DNA of 64,000 nt from Tubulanus polymorphus (lineage: Eukaryota > Nemertea > Palaeonemertea > Tubulaniformes > Tubulanidae), in contig NC_134030.1 in NCBI RefSeq assembly GCF_964204645.1, forward strand, positions 22,635,210 through 22,699,209. The letters are read 5' to 3'. A model generated the notes under the pieces. It had not been told where the DNA came from. It saw only the letters and a list, made by a program, of their open reading frames with translations, and ran no database searches. Below are positions 12,001 to 24,900 of this stretch, one piece after another (the first letter of the stretch is position 1; every line of letters begins with the position of its first letter). Both the position numbers and the translations under genes were made by a program.

Positions 12001-15000
12001 TCTAAGCCATGACTGTGCAACTGGTCCCTGGGAATTTGGATAATGCTATTAACCACATGCTTCTTTATCAATATGTGATTCAATGAAAAATGAATCACTT
12101 GTAGACATTTAAAACCTAGAAATTTCTCCGATTCACTCAGCGGGAATTTGTAAATGAGCGGAAAGTGGCGCCACTCGATCTCCTGATTTCTATACCTGGT
12201 CTAATGTATCCATCTTTTCGTGACCTCTTCCTCACCTCACTCTTTCCCTACTTATCTCACCTCTTCGCCTCTCCCTGTCTCCCCCTCATTAACTCTGTAT
12301 ATGTATGAGTCAATGATTCTGTTTTCTTCAGGTCGGTGAAAAGTTTCGCAATCGAGCTCTGAAATTCCCCGGTTTGATATCGGGCTGCACGATGGACTGG
12401 TTCAGTCGATGGCCTAAAGACGCTCTGATAGCCGTGTCTAATCACTTCCTGGCTAGTTTCAATATCGCCTGTACGGAACACACTAAAAACCAGTTAGTTC
12501 AACTGATGGGCGAGGTACACGACGGAGTAGCGCTTACCTGTACTGAATACTTCCAGAGGTTCGTACTTTAGAGGGCCACTGACCTGGAAAACCAGGGGGC
12601 AGTTTCACAGTCGTGACTTCAGTCCAAAAGTGGTCTTAAATCTTAAGACTGTTCTTAAGTAGTTAGATAGGCTATAGAACTAAGTTGGTCTTAGACTGGT
12701 CTTAAGTCTAAGCCATGGCTATGCAACCGGCCCCAGGGCTCGGTTTTATAGACTGGTATTACCTTTAACCCGGGGGGGGGGGGGCTAACTTAATTCATTT
12801 TCAATTGAGTTAACCCCCGAGTTGAAGTTAGTACCAGTCAATAAAACTGAGCCCTGTAAACTCTGAAAAATCTAGAAAAAACCGGGGGAAACTCTCGGAA
12901 TTTTACCAATTTTGCAAAAAAAAAAGGTGGAAAACTCGGGTTATTGATGCTATTGATGATAGGTGATTCAATCAAATGAATCATTATCAATTTAAAAGAT
13001 GTTTAAACAAAGAAATTTCTCTATTCACCTGACTATTTTTGAGAGTAGTTTCTGCTCGACCAGTTCAAAAGTTTAAAATTCATTTCACTGTGGGATCCAT
13101 GCTCTTTCAAAGAGCGCGACGCCTTAAACAGAAATCAAAATACACGTATCATTTCCAGTTCTTTTTTGTTTAAGACACAAATTATCTTCACGATTGTGCA
13201 ACTGAGTCAAGGGTCCGAATTACTCAAATAATAGTAGTCTAATTGCGGTGAGTGTATTTACAGATATCGCCGTCAGACACATGTCACACCGAAATCCTAC
13301 CTGTCGTTTATAGACGGCTACAAGACGATTTACGGATTGAAATACTCAGAGATCGGCGAACTGGCCGAGCGTATGAATACCGGTTTAGCGAAACTATTAG
13401 AGGCGAGCGAATCGGTGGAACTACTTTCTAAAGAGCTCGTCGTCAAGGAGAAAGAATTAGCGGTGGCCAATAAAAAAGCCGACGCGGTAAGTACCCGTGT
13501 ATCGTTGAGAACCGGATCCCGTTCCGCAGTTCTGAGTTATATTTGAGTCCGATTTCATTTCAGGTATTAATCGAAGTGACGCAGAGCGCGCAGGCCGCCG
13601 AAAAGGTGAAGGCCGCCGTGCAGGTGGTGAAAGATCGAGCTCAGAAGATCGTCGACGAAATCGCAACGGAGAAAGCTTCGGCCGAGGGTAAACTGGAGGC
13701 GGCTAAACCGGCGTTAGCTGAGGCTGAGGCGGCTCTACAGGTCAGTGTTACATATCTTCATTTATACAATTCTACAGACTGAAGTGTTTGACATCGTGAC
13801 AACTGCTGAAGTAGCAAGGCTTTCCATCCCCAAAAAGATACTGTAACTTAAGCTTCATTTAGGTGAAATCTTCTATTTCTGGTAGGGGCGGAAGATATTT
13901 TAAGGGTTGGCTGATTTTCAGAGGGGTGGATGTAGAAATGAGAGGAGAGGCCGTCTGTGGAGAAGAACGCTGAGAGTATCTACTCTGGATCCTCAATAAT
14001 CAGTATCAAAGTTTCATGGTATCCGAGTTCACCGCGGATTAAGTTTATATAAAAACACTGGAATGAATTAAAACATCTTCTAAATGGTGAAATCAAAATT
14101 ACGCGGATTGTTTCATTTCGATTTTAAGTATCGCGACAAAAAATCTAGTATCCTCGGGATCAGCGCAGCAACATCTGATGGTCTGAACTCGTAATGAATA
14201 TTTGCTTATTTCAGACGATAAAAGCGGCCCACATATCGACGGTGAGGAAGCTCGCGAAGCCGCCGCATCTGATCATGAGAATCATGGATTGCGTTTTGTT
14301 GTTGATGCAGAAACGAACTCTACCGGTCGAGATGGATCCCGATCGTCCGTGTATTAAACCGTCCTGGTCGGAATCGCTGAAGGTTCGTTAAGATTCGTCT
14401 CTGGAAATGATTTCGATCGTTGCCGTACAAAAAATAAAACCTGAAATAAATTAATTCTCAAATGATTTTTGACTAGTAAAAAACATACGTTGAAAATAAA
14501 CAGATTTCAACCCTATGAACTCAAACTCAAACTTCAACAATAGGTGTAAAACTGTAGAATCAGGTCCAGTGATGAAAACTGTTCACCAGGGCCCGGTTAC
14601 ATAGACTAGGTATCAAAGTTACCCCTTACTCAACCACTGTAGTAACAATGAGAAACCATGGTTATAACTGACAAATTTCAAAATGTTTCCAGCCCGGATT
14701 ATTTTGCTTCCACATCTATGAAACCCACGCCTTCAGTTCTACAGTTTTTGGCTAAATTTGACTCATATAGAATTAGAATCGGTTAATTTAAAATGTTTTA
14801 ACTTAACGCTAAATTTCAACTGTGAACTGTAAAACTGGATCCGCTTTAGCAGTCATAAGTTTAAAGAGATTAAAATAGTTTATTTCCAATAACTCTCAGT
14901 CAAATCATAACTCACAACTGTGGAACTGGATCCAGGGGCCGGTTTCATAGTCATGGCTTAGACTTGAGACCAGTCTAAGACCAACTTAGTTGTAAAGCCA

Positions 15001-18000
15001 ATCTAACAACTTAAGACCAGTCTCGAGATTTAAGACCATTTTTGGACTTAAGTCACGACTGCAACTGGCCCCTGGGCCCGGTTCCTCAGTTGAGACTTAA
15101 GTCCAAAAATTGTCTTAAATTCTAAGACTGGTCTTAAGTTGTTAGATTGGCTTTACAACTAAGTTGGTCTTAAATCGGTCTTAAGTCTAAGCCATGACTA
15201 TGGAACCGGCCCCAGGATCCTAAATCTGAGAAAAGATTTTCAGTTTTCTGCCGCTTTCAGTTCAAACCTGTGACTGTGTAATGAATAAAACCCGCCCAGC
15301 CCTGCCGGCCCGCCATGGGCTGTGTTGTGTCCGGGGGCTGTTTTTTATCTTACAGTTGATGAGTAATTCGACGTTTTTGAGCAGTTTACAAACGTTTCCG
15401 AAAGACACGATTAACGAGGAAACGGTTGAGCTCCTCGCGCCGTACCTCGCAATGGAAGATTACTCGTTAGAGTCGGCGAAGAAAGTGTGCGGCGACGTCG
15501 CCGGTTTGTGCTCGTGGACGAAAGCCATGGCGATATTCTACGGCATCAACAAAGAGGTTTTACCCTTGAAGGTACGAAAATAGTTTCATATCCGAATTGC
15601 TTGGGATTATCGCATGCTTCGCGTAATGGCAAAATGTTTTAGATTTTACTTCTGAAATTCATACTGTATACAATAACGGCCAATCGTCGCTCCAACTGCT
15701 CTGGACAAATTTGGTCCAACTTGAGTGGAGGCTACTGGAGTGTCCAACTCAGATATCGCTCTCAAGTCAAAAGATCTGACTTGAGCGGAGTCTACTGTAT
15801 CATCAAAGTCAGATATCACTCTCAGGTCAAAAGATCCAACTTGAGCGGAGTCTACTGTACCATCCAACTCAGATATCACTCACGAGTCAAAAGATCAGAC
15901 TTGAACAGAGTCTACTGTATCATCCAACTCAGATATCACTCTCAAGTCCAAAGATCTGACTTGAGCGGAGTCTACTGTATCATCCAACTCGGATATCACT
16001 CTCAAGTCAAAAGATCAGACTTGAACAGAGTCTACTGTATCATCCAACTCAGATATCGCTCTCAAGTCAAAAGATCAGACTTGAACAGAGTCTACTGTAT
16101 CATCCAACTCATATATCACTCTCAAGTCAAAAGATCAGACTTGAACAGAGTCTACTGTACCATCAAATTCAGATATCACTCTCAAATCAAAAGATCAGAC
16201 CTGAGTGGAGTCTACTCTACCATCCAACTCGGATATCACTCTACCGAGTGTACGGTTTCAAAAAACCTTCAAATATAGATAGTTATGATTTTTGCTGAGG
16301 TTTAGAAGGATTGTTTTTATATCATAGGCGAATCTGGCTGTGGCTGAATCTCGATTGAAAGTCGCTCAGGCCGAATTGGATAAAGCCCAGGCTGAATTGG
16401 ACGCCAAGCAGAAAGAATTGGACAAAGTACAAGCGATGTACGACGCGGCCATGGCTGAAAAACAGGTTAGATCAAATACTCGGCTGTTAGCCAGCTCTCT
16501 GAAATAATACACTGAGTAATGAAATGTTTGAAACTGGAGTCGAGGAGGTTAAGCGTGAGGTTGTGGAGGTTAGCGGAGAGGTTGTGGAGGTTAACCGTGA
16601 GGTTGTGGAGGTTAACCGTGAGGTTGTTCGTGTTTTAGATGTTGATGGATGACGCCGAATCTTGTCGTAAGAAAATGGAAGCTGCGTCTGCTTTGATCGG
16701 CGGTCTCGGAGGAGAGAAAGTTCGCTGGACGCAACAGAGTAAAGAATTCAAAGCGCAGATCGCCAGGTTCGTTACTGGGTCCAGTTCCACAGTTCTGGGT
16801 TAAGATTTGACTCTTAAGATCGAAAATTAACTACCAGTAACTTAAACTCAGAGTTAACTCTAACTGTCAACTGTGGAACTGAACCATGAGGAAGCAGTGC
16901 TTAAGATTTAGATTAATTCACGGGACCCAGCCGTGTTGCTCGAACTGTTTTCTGATTATAGATTAGTCGGCGATGTACTGGTGTGTACCGGGTTCCTGTC
17001 GTACTCGGGACCGTTCAATCAGGAATTCCGTACTCAACTGCTGCAGAACTGGCAGCGTGAACTCAGTCGTAGGGATATACCATTCACAGAGAATCTCAAT
17101 CTTATTAATATGCTCATTGACGCGGCATCGGTAGGTGTACGCGCAGCGTCTCTTAAAACATCATCTATCTTATTTTTGATGCAAAACATCTTAAATTCAC
17201 TAATCAGCATCTTAAATTAAATGCAAAACATCTTAATAAGATAAAATCCCACTATTTACAGATTAAAAGAATTTAAAAACCAGAATTTATTTATTAAAAA
17301 TAAAATATTTAAAAGACACGATGTTTCGATCTCACCCTAGAGATGTGTGTCAGGTGCGTCACACCTGACGATGATCTCTAGGGTGAGATCGAAACGTCGT
17401 GTCTTTTAAATATTTTATTTTGAATAAATAAATTCTGGTTTTTAAATTCTTTTAATCTGTAAATAGTGGGATTTTATCTTATTATCCGTTCACCACGTTT
17501 GAGTGTGGTCATCGTCCTGCAAAACATCTTATTTTCAAAGCAAAAACATGACATCTTAGATTCAAATTTCAGAAGGGCTAAAAGGTCGTAGATTATCTAT
17601 TTTTTTTGTAGATCGGAGAATGGAATTTACAAGGTTTACCGAGCGACGACCTCTCAATACAGAACGGTATAATAGTTACGAAAGCGGCTCGGTATCCACT
17701 ACTGATCGATCCCCAGGGGCAGGGCAAAGCATGGATCAAAAACAGGGAGAAAAATAACGAGCTTCAGGTAAAGCAGGCTGCAGAGTCGTAGTGACTTCCC
17801 ACATCTATACTGAGTTCAAACTGTAGTCGTAGTGACTCTCCGCGTCTATACTGAATTCAAAATTGTTCTTGTAAATCCCCTTTTTCAACCAGTCACCACT
17901 GATGCATGGTTCCTGTTGTATAATAGTATCTATTCATCTCTTTTTGGGTAAGATCACCGATGAAATACTTGGGAATTTTGAATTCAGTATTTGGTGGTTA

Positions 18001-18864
18001 CCATGAAAAAAAAAGTCGAAGAAACTCCCAACATCTATCCTGACCCTAAATCAGACTTAAAGTTTTAAGCAAAGCCCATCGAGGGAGTTCTCAATCCGTC
18101 CACGAATAGACTTGTGTTAGTAGATTAGGTTTTAGAGTCAGTTATGGGTGAGATTGAACCGGACCTGTTTCAGATATTTCAGATCTATCAGGTTTTAGAG
18201 TCAGTTATGGGTGAGATCAAACCGGACCTGTTTCAGATATTTCAGGTCTATCAGGTTTTAGAGTCAGTTATGGGTGAGATTGAACCGGACCTGTTTCAGA
18301 TATTTCAGATCTATCAGGTTTTAGAGTCAGTTATGGGTGAGATTGAACCGGACCTGTTTCAGATATTTCAGATCTATCAGGTTTTAGAGTCAGTTATGGG
18401 TGAGATTGAACCGGAACCTGATTCAGATATTTCAGATCTATCAGGTTTTAGAGTCAGTTATGGGTGAGATTGAACCAGAACCTGATTCAGATATTTCAGA
18501 TATATTATTTATTTTTTCAGGTGACATCTTTGAATCATAAATATTTCCGAACTCACCTGGAAGATGCTCTGTCGCTGGGACGACCGTTACTCATAGAGGA
18601 TGTCGAGGAAGATCTCGATCCGGCCCTTGATAACGTGTTAGAGAAAAACTTCATCAAATCCGGTTCCACTTTTAAGGTAATTTTGTTGGCGATACTTTCT
18701 GATTTAATTTCATGAGGATCCTAAATTGCTTTCTTCGTATTTTCGTAAACCTGGGATCAGTTTTACAAAAACATTTGAACGGACTTATTTACTTCATTGA
18801 TTCAATTCATCTTAAATGGATTTATGAGTTGCGTATCATTTCTGTTTAACCCGGCTGATGCAGC

Positions 18865-18940
<76 letters not shown>

Positions 18941-21900
18941 ATTAAATGATTAAATGATTTATTTCTATGATGTGATTTTGTGATTTTCAGGTGAAAGTCG
19001 GTGATAAAGAATGTGACGTAATGAATAATTTCTATTTGTACGTGACGACTAAACTACCGAATCCTGCCTATACACCTGAGGTACATTTCTACTAGACAGG
19101 GAGACACAGAGAAAGTCTGGTCTAGAGGGTAGGGAAAGAGGGAGTCAGGAGAGATAGTATGGTCTGGAGGGTAGGGAAAGAGGGAGACACAGAGATAGTC
19201 TTGTCTGGAGGGTAGGGAAAGAGGGAGACAAAGAGATAGTCTGGTCTGGAGGGTAGGGAAAGAGGGAGACGCAGAAATAGTCGGGTCTGGAGGGTAGGGA
19301 AAGAGGGAGTCAGGAGAGATAGTCTGGTCTGGAGGGTAGGGAAAGAGGGAGTCAGGAGAGATAGTCTGGTCTGGAGGGCAGGGAGAGGGGGAGTCAGGAG
19401 AGATAGTCTGGCCTGGAGGGCAGGGAGAGGGGGAGTCAGGAGAGATAGTCTGGCCTGGAGGGTAGGGAGAGGGGGAGTCAGGAGAGATAGTCTGGCCTGG
19501 AGGGTAGGGAAAGGGGGAGACACAGAAATAGTCGGGTCTGGAGGGCAGGGAGAGGGGGAGTCAGGAGAGATAGTCTGGTCTGGAGGGCAGGGAAAGGGGG
19601 AGTCAGGAGAGATAGTCTGGTCTGGAGGGCAGGGAGAGGGGGAGTCAGGAGAGATAGTCTGGCCTGGAGGGCAGGGAGAGGGGGAGTCAGGAGAGATAGT
19701 CTGGTCTGGAGGGCAGGGAAAGGGGGAGTCAGGAGAGATAGTCTGGTCTGGAGGGCAGGGAGAGAGGGAGACACAGAGATAGTCTGGTCTGGAGGGCAGG
19801 GAGAGGGGGAGTCAGGAGAGATAGTCTGGCCTGGAGGGTAGGGAAAGGGGGAGACACAGAAATAGTCGGGTCTGGAGGGCTGGGAAAGGGGGAGTCAGGA
19901 GCCACTCATAGCACTGACGTCTGGTGGTTTATAACAGGAAATCAGGGAAGAAATCTTTTCTTTAAAAAGGTCGTGAATTTTGTTCATAAAATGCAAAAAA
20001 TTGGGGGAAAAAACAACGTGCATGACAAGCGATAGTTAGGGAAATGCAAGTGAAATGAAAGTATCCGTTGTCAGTCACCCGGCAGTGTTTTAAGTGTGTG
20101 ATGTTTGTATTGTAGGTGAGCGCTCGAACTTCTATCATTGATTTCACCGTAACGATGAAAGGTCTCGAGGATCAACTGCTCGGACGCGTCATCCTGACCG
20201 AGAAACAGGAATTAGAAGCCGAACGCACGAAACTGATGGAAGACGTCACGGCGAATAAGAGAAAGATGCAGGAATTAGAGGATAATCTATTGTATAAACT
20301 AACCAGTACCAAGGTATGTTCACCCACCCCCTTAAAATACCTCTCAATGACTCCACGCCTGACTAAGAGATGTCACTACTCTTTTATAGACCTCAATTAC
20401 TACAGAAATTATCAGTCATCACAAGATCAGAATAATTTCTAGTTATTACAATATTTTTCACAACTCAATAGATGGCTAAAACTACTCCATAATGGAAATA
20501 CATTGTACCAGATCCTCCGGGTCTTTTCAGCTTCGAAGACCTTCATATTTTGAGTACCTCGAAAGGTCTAGGCCTAATTTACATCAAAGGGATGATTTTG
20601 TTCACAAAGAAATCTGAAAAAGAGTATTTTCAGAAAATAAGGATAGCTTTTTGTCAAAAATTCTTGGAACGTACTATTTTTCCCGATTACACTTATGTGG
20701 CCCTATAGAAATTGCTCGGACCTTCCACGTGTTACCCCTAGAGCCTCACTAACAGGTATTTAGAAGAATTATTGTACGGATGTTTTAGGGGTCGTTAGTT
20801 GAAGATGAATCGTTGATATCAGTGTTAGCGATCACTAAAGAGACAGCAGCCGAGGTCAGCGAGAAACTGGCGGTCGCCGCTGACACCGAGATTAAAATCA
20901 ACGAGGCCAGAGAGGAATTCAGACCAGGTACGTAAATTATCCTAAATATCTAGACTTCGTATCACGTACCTTCAAAATGTTCCCTACTAGGGAAAATCTC
21001 AGAAACTCCATCACAGAAACACTCCTGTGAATATCTGTAAGTCTCGTATTCGTGAAAGACCCCTCGACTCTGTGCTCCACCGCAGAAACTTCATCATAAA
21101 ACAATAATTCTTTCGAAAACTAGCGGCTTTTCATACCAGGCATTGATGAAAAACTCCCTGAAGTATAAAATCCCCACTCTACAAATTAAAAAAAAGGTCA
21201 CAAATGTTTCCTTGCAGGAGGAATGCTATAGTTTTATCGAATGTTTATGCTATAGTTTCATCTTTAATGTGGGATTTTGTATTACTTTCCTACATTTTTC
21301 TGTTTAACTGATGTAATTGTTGTTGTATATTTCAGTGGCGACGCGAGGCAGTATTCTATATTTAACTGATGTAATTGTTGTTGTATATTTCAGTGGCGAC
21401 GCGAGGCAGTATTCTATATTTAACTGATGTAATTGTTGTTGTATATTTCAGTGGCGACGCGAGGCAGCATTCTATATTTAACTGATGTAATTGTTGTTGT
21501 ATATTTCAGTGGCGACGCGAGGCAGTATTCTATATTTAACTGATGTAATTGTTGTTGTATATTTCAGTGGCGACGCGAGGCAGTATTCTATATTTAACTG
21601 ATGTAATTGTTGTTGTATATTTCAGTGGCGACGCGAGGCAGTATTCTATATTTAACTGATGTAATTGTTGTTGTATATTTCAGTGGCGACGCGAGGCAGT
21701 ATTCTATATTTAACTGATGTAATTGTTGTTGTATATTTCAGTGGCGACGCGAGGCAGTATTCTATATTTAACTGATGTAATTGTTGTTGTATATTTCAGT
21801 GGCGACGCGAGGCAGTATTCTATATTTAACTGATGTAATTGTTGTTGTATATTTCAGTGGCGACGCGAGGCAGTATTCTATATTTAACTGATGTAATTGT

Positions 21901-24900
21901 TGTTGTATATTTCAGTGGCGACGCGAGGCAGTATTCTATATTTAACTGATGTAATTGTTGTTGTATATTTCAGTGGCGACGCGAGGCAGTATTCTATATT
22001 TAACTGATGTAATTGTTGTTGTATATTTCAGTGGCGACGCGAGGCAGTATTCTATATTTAACTGATGTAATTGTTGTTGTATATTTCAGTGGCGACGCGA
22101 GGCAGCATTCTATATTTAACTGATGTAATTGTTGTTGTATATTTCAGTGGCGACGCGAGGCAGTATTCTATATTTAACTGATGTAATTGTTGTTGTATAT
22201 TTCAGCGGCGACGCGAGGCAGTATTCTATATTTAACTGATGTAATTGTTGTTGTATATTTCAGTGGCGACGCGAGGCAGTATTCTATATTTAACTGATGT
22301 AATTGTTGTTGTATATTTCAGTGGCGACGCGAGGCAGTATTCTATATTTAACTGATGTAATTGTTGTTGTATATTTCAGTGGCGACGCGAGGCAGTATTC
22401 TATATTTAACTGATGTAATTGTTGTTGTATATTTCAGTGGCGACGCGAGGCAGTATTCTATATTTAACTGATGTAATTGTTGTTGTATATTTCAGTGGCG
22501 ACGCGAGGCAGCATTCTATATTTAACTGATGTAATTGTTGTTGTATATTTCAGTGGCGACGCGAGGCAGTATTCTATATTTAACTGATGTAATTGTTGTT
22601 GTATATTTCAGCGGCGACGCGAGGCAGTATTCTATATTTAACTGATGTAATTGTTGTTGTATATTTCAGTGGCGACGCGAGGCAGTATTCTATATTTAAC
22701 TGATGTAATTGTTGTTGTATATTTCAGTGGCGACGCGAGGCAGTATTTTATGTTTAACTGATGTAATTGTTGTTGTATATTTCAGTGGCGACGCGAGGCA
22801 GTATTCTTTATTTAACTGATGTAATTGTTGTTGTATATTTCAGTGGCGACGCGAGGCAGTATTCTTTATTTAACTGATGTAATTGTTGTTGTATATTTCA
22901 GTGGCGACGCGAGGCAGTATTCTTTATTTAACTGATGTAATTGTTGTTGTATATTTCAGTGGCGACGCGAGGCAGTATTCTTTATTTAACTGATGTAATT
23001 GTTGTTGTATATTTCAGTGGCGACGCGAGGCAGTATTCTATATTTAACTGATGTAATTGTTGTTGTATATTTCAGTGGCGACGCGAGGCAGTATTTTATG
23101 TTTAACTGATGTAATTGTTGTTGTATATTTCAGTGGCGACGCGAGGCAGTATTCTATATTTAACTGATGTAATTGTTGTTGTATATTTCAGTGGCGACGC
23201 GAGGCAGTATTCTTTATTTAACTGATGTAATTGTTGTTGTATATTTCAGTGGCGACGCGAGGCAGTATTCTTTATTTAACTGATGTAATTGTTGTTGTAT
23301 ATTTCAGTGGCGACGCGAGGCAGTATTTTATATTTCCTGATCACTGAAATGAGTATGGTCAACACGATGTATCAAACATCATTGAAACAATTCCTCGGCG
23401 TTTTCGACATCTCGATGGCCCGGTACGACCCATTCAAATAATTCGCATCCGATACTTAATCGGGGTGGGTGGCCACTGACCTGCAAAACCTGGAATACTC
23501 GCGGACCGGTTTTATAGACTGGTATTACCTTAAACCCTGCGGTCGGTTGCATAGCCATGGCTTAGACTTAAGACCAGTCTAAGACCAACTTAGTTCTATA
23601 GCCAATCTAACTACTTAAGACCAGTCATAAGATTTAAGACTTCTGTCGGACTTAAGTCACGACTGTGCAACTGGCCCCTCGGGCTAACTCAATCGATAAT
23701 GAATTGAGTTAGCCCCTGTTACTACCAGTCTTTAAAACCGGGACCAGGACTTCAGAAAAATCTAGACAGAATGTGGAATGTTACACAAATTTTTTTTTGA
23801 AACCAAAAACTTGGAAACTCAGCAACTCGGATAAGTGGCTACCCTGCTCGATAAAACAATTCTTACGTTTTTGATCGCGGGATCATCGCGCAACTAAACG
23901 AACGTATTTTACTAATTCGTGCGAATGATTATGATTTTTGTCTCGTTCACAGGTCTGAGAAGTCACCGGTGACGTCGAAACGAATCGTGAATATAATCGA
24001 TTATCTAACGTACGAAGTGTTCTGTTATACGTGTCGTGGTTTATACGAGTCTCACAAGTTTCTCTTCACGTTGCTACTCTCGCTGAAAATAGACATACAA
24101 AAAGAGATCGTCAAACACAGCGAGTTCCAGGTTCTTATCAAAGGTAATTGTCTTATCTGTACTAGTCGTGAATATCGGCAAAGAGCAACAGGGGTATTTA
24201 GATTGATGTGAAAATTTCGTCGAAAAAGATTGCGAACAAATGTGAGAAAAATCATGAAAATGTGTGCGAAATGTCAGACGAAATATCGAGATCCTCTTTT
24301 TATGCTATATACAGACCAGCGAGCTCAGAATTGGTGCACGAGTTGTTTTAAGAAATTTAATTCTTATATGTCATTCTGTTAAGAAAAAAAATGTGAAAAA
24401 TCATGGCATTTTTTTGTGTAAAAAGAAAATGTAAAAATTCCAGTGAGTTTATCGATCTGAACTCTGAATTGATTCAGCGATAACTCTTGAGCCCCCCTGA
24501 AATGCTCTTCAGATGAAATTGATATCAATGTATTCGTCTGATAATAGGTGGAGCCGCGCTGGATTTGAACGCGGTTACTCCGAAACCGTGTAAATGGATT
24601 TCCGATATGACCTGGTTGAATCTGGTCGAATTGAGCAAATTACCGCAGTTTCACGATATCCTTAATCAGGTCAGTCATTGCATTTATACTGATCAGGTCA
24701 ATGGGTACTGTCGTCTTCATTTTGAGTCTCAATTTGTATTTCTAATTCTATTTACTAAGTTTAAGTTATCATTTGGATAAGTCGTCACATTACTGAAGTC
24801 ATCTCTATTTTTGAGTCTCATTTTGTATTTATATTTCTATTTACTAAGTTTAACTCATCATTTGGATAAGTTGTTGACATAATGATTTTCACAACTACAG

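Larger units (their letters stand above)
8130..12558 (+). other. DNAH5: Dynein exons: AAA4 module
   Basis: Exons are 8130-8319, 8475-8597, 9239-9369, 9880-10033, 11536-11700 and 12332-12558. The AAA4 Walker A is GVGGSGKQ at 9284-9307. Gln replaces the usual Thr/Ser after Lys, as is normal for axonemal AAA4. Walker B is ITFIFTDNE in exon 9880-10033. That exon ends SSGE, followed by 30 tandem copies of its own donor region. Exon 9239-9369 is preceded by a partial duplicate of its first bases. Confidence 0.95.
13264..16766 (+). other. DNAH5: Dynein exons: stalk coiled coil and microtubule-binding domain
   Basis: Exons are 13264-13486, 13564-13740, 14215-14382, 15356-15571, 16328-16465 and 16639-16766. 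The first two encode a long heptad-rich Ala/Glu/Lys segment (for example [15 protein letters not shown]), the outgoing stalk helix. Exons 14215 and 15356 encode the globular tip ([25 protein letters not shown]), which contacts tubulin. Exons 16328 and 16639 encode the returning helix ([20 protein letters not shown]). The order matches the AAA4-AAA5 insertion in all dyneins. Confidence 0.95.
16962..23422 (+). other. DNAH5: Dynein exons: AAA5 module
   Basis: Exons are 16962-17130, 17612-17767, 18521-18676, 18991-19080, 20116-20313, 20789-20927 and 23308-23422. The block begins [20 protein letters not shown], the conserved start of AAA5, and includes PLLIDPQGQ and [20 protein letters not shown]. 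Exon 23308-23422 begins mid-codon. Its acceptor is the last of 35 near-identical acceptors in a 58-bp array. AAA5 lacks a functional P-loop in dyneins, and I see none here. Confidence 0.95.

Noticed and set aside
19122-19774. Leu/Pro-rich minus-strand ORFs
   Set aside because: They result from the purine-rich array and are intronic.
21300-23307. Possible multi-exon repeat encoding extra protein modules
   Set aside because: The 58-bp unit shifts frame and meets stops. No donor within each unit defines a full exon.
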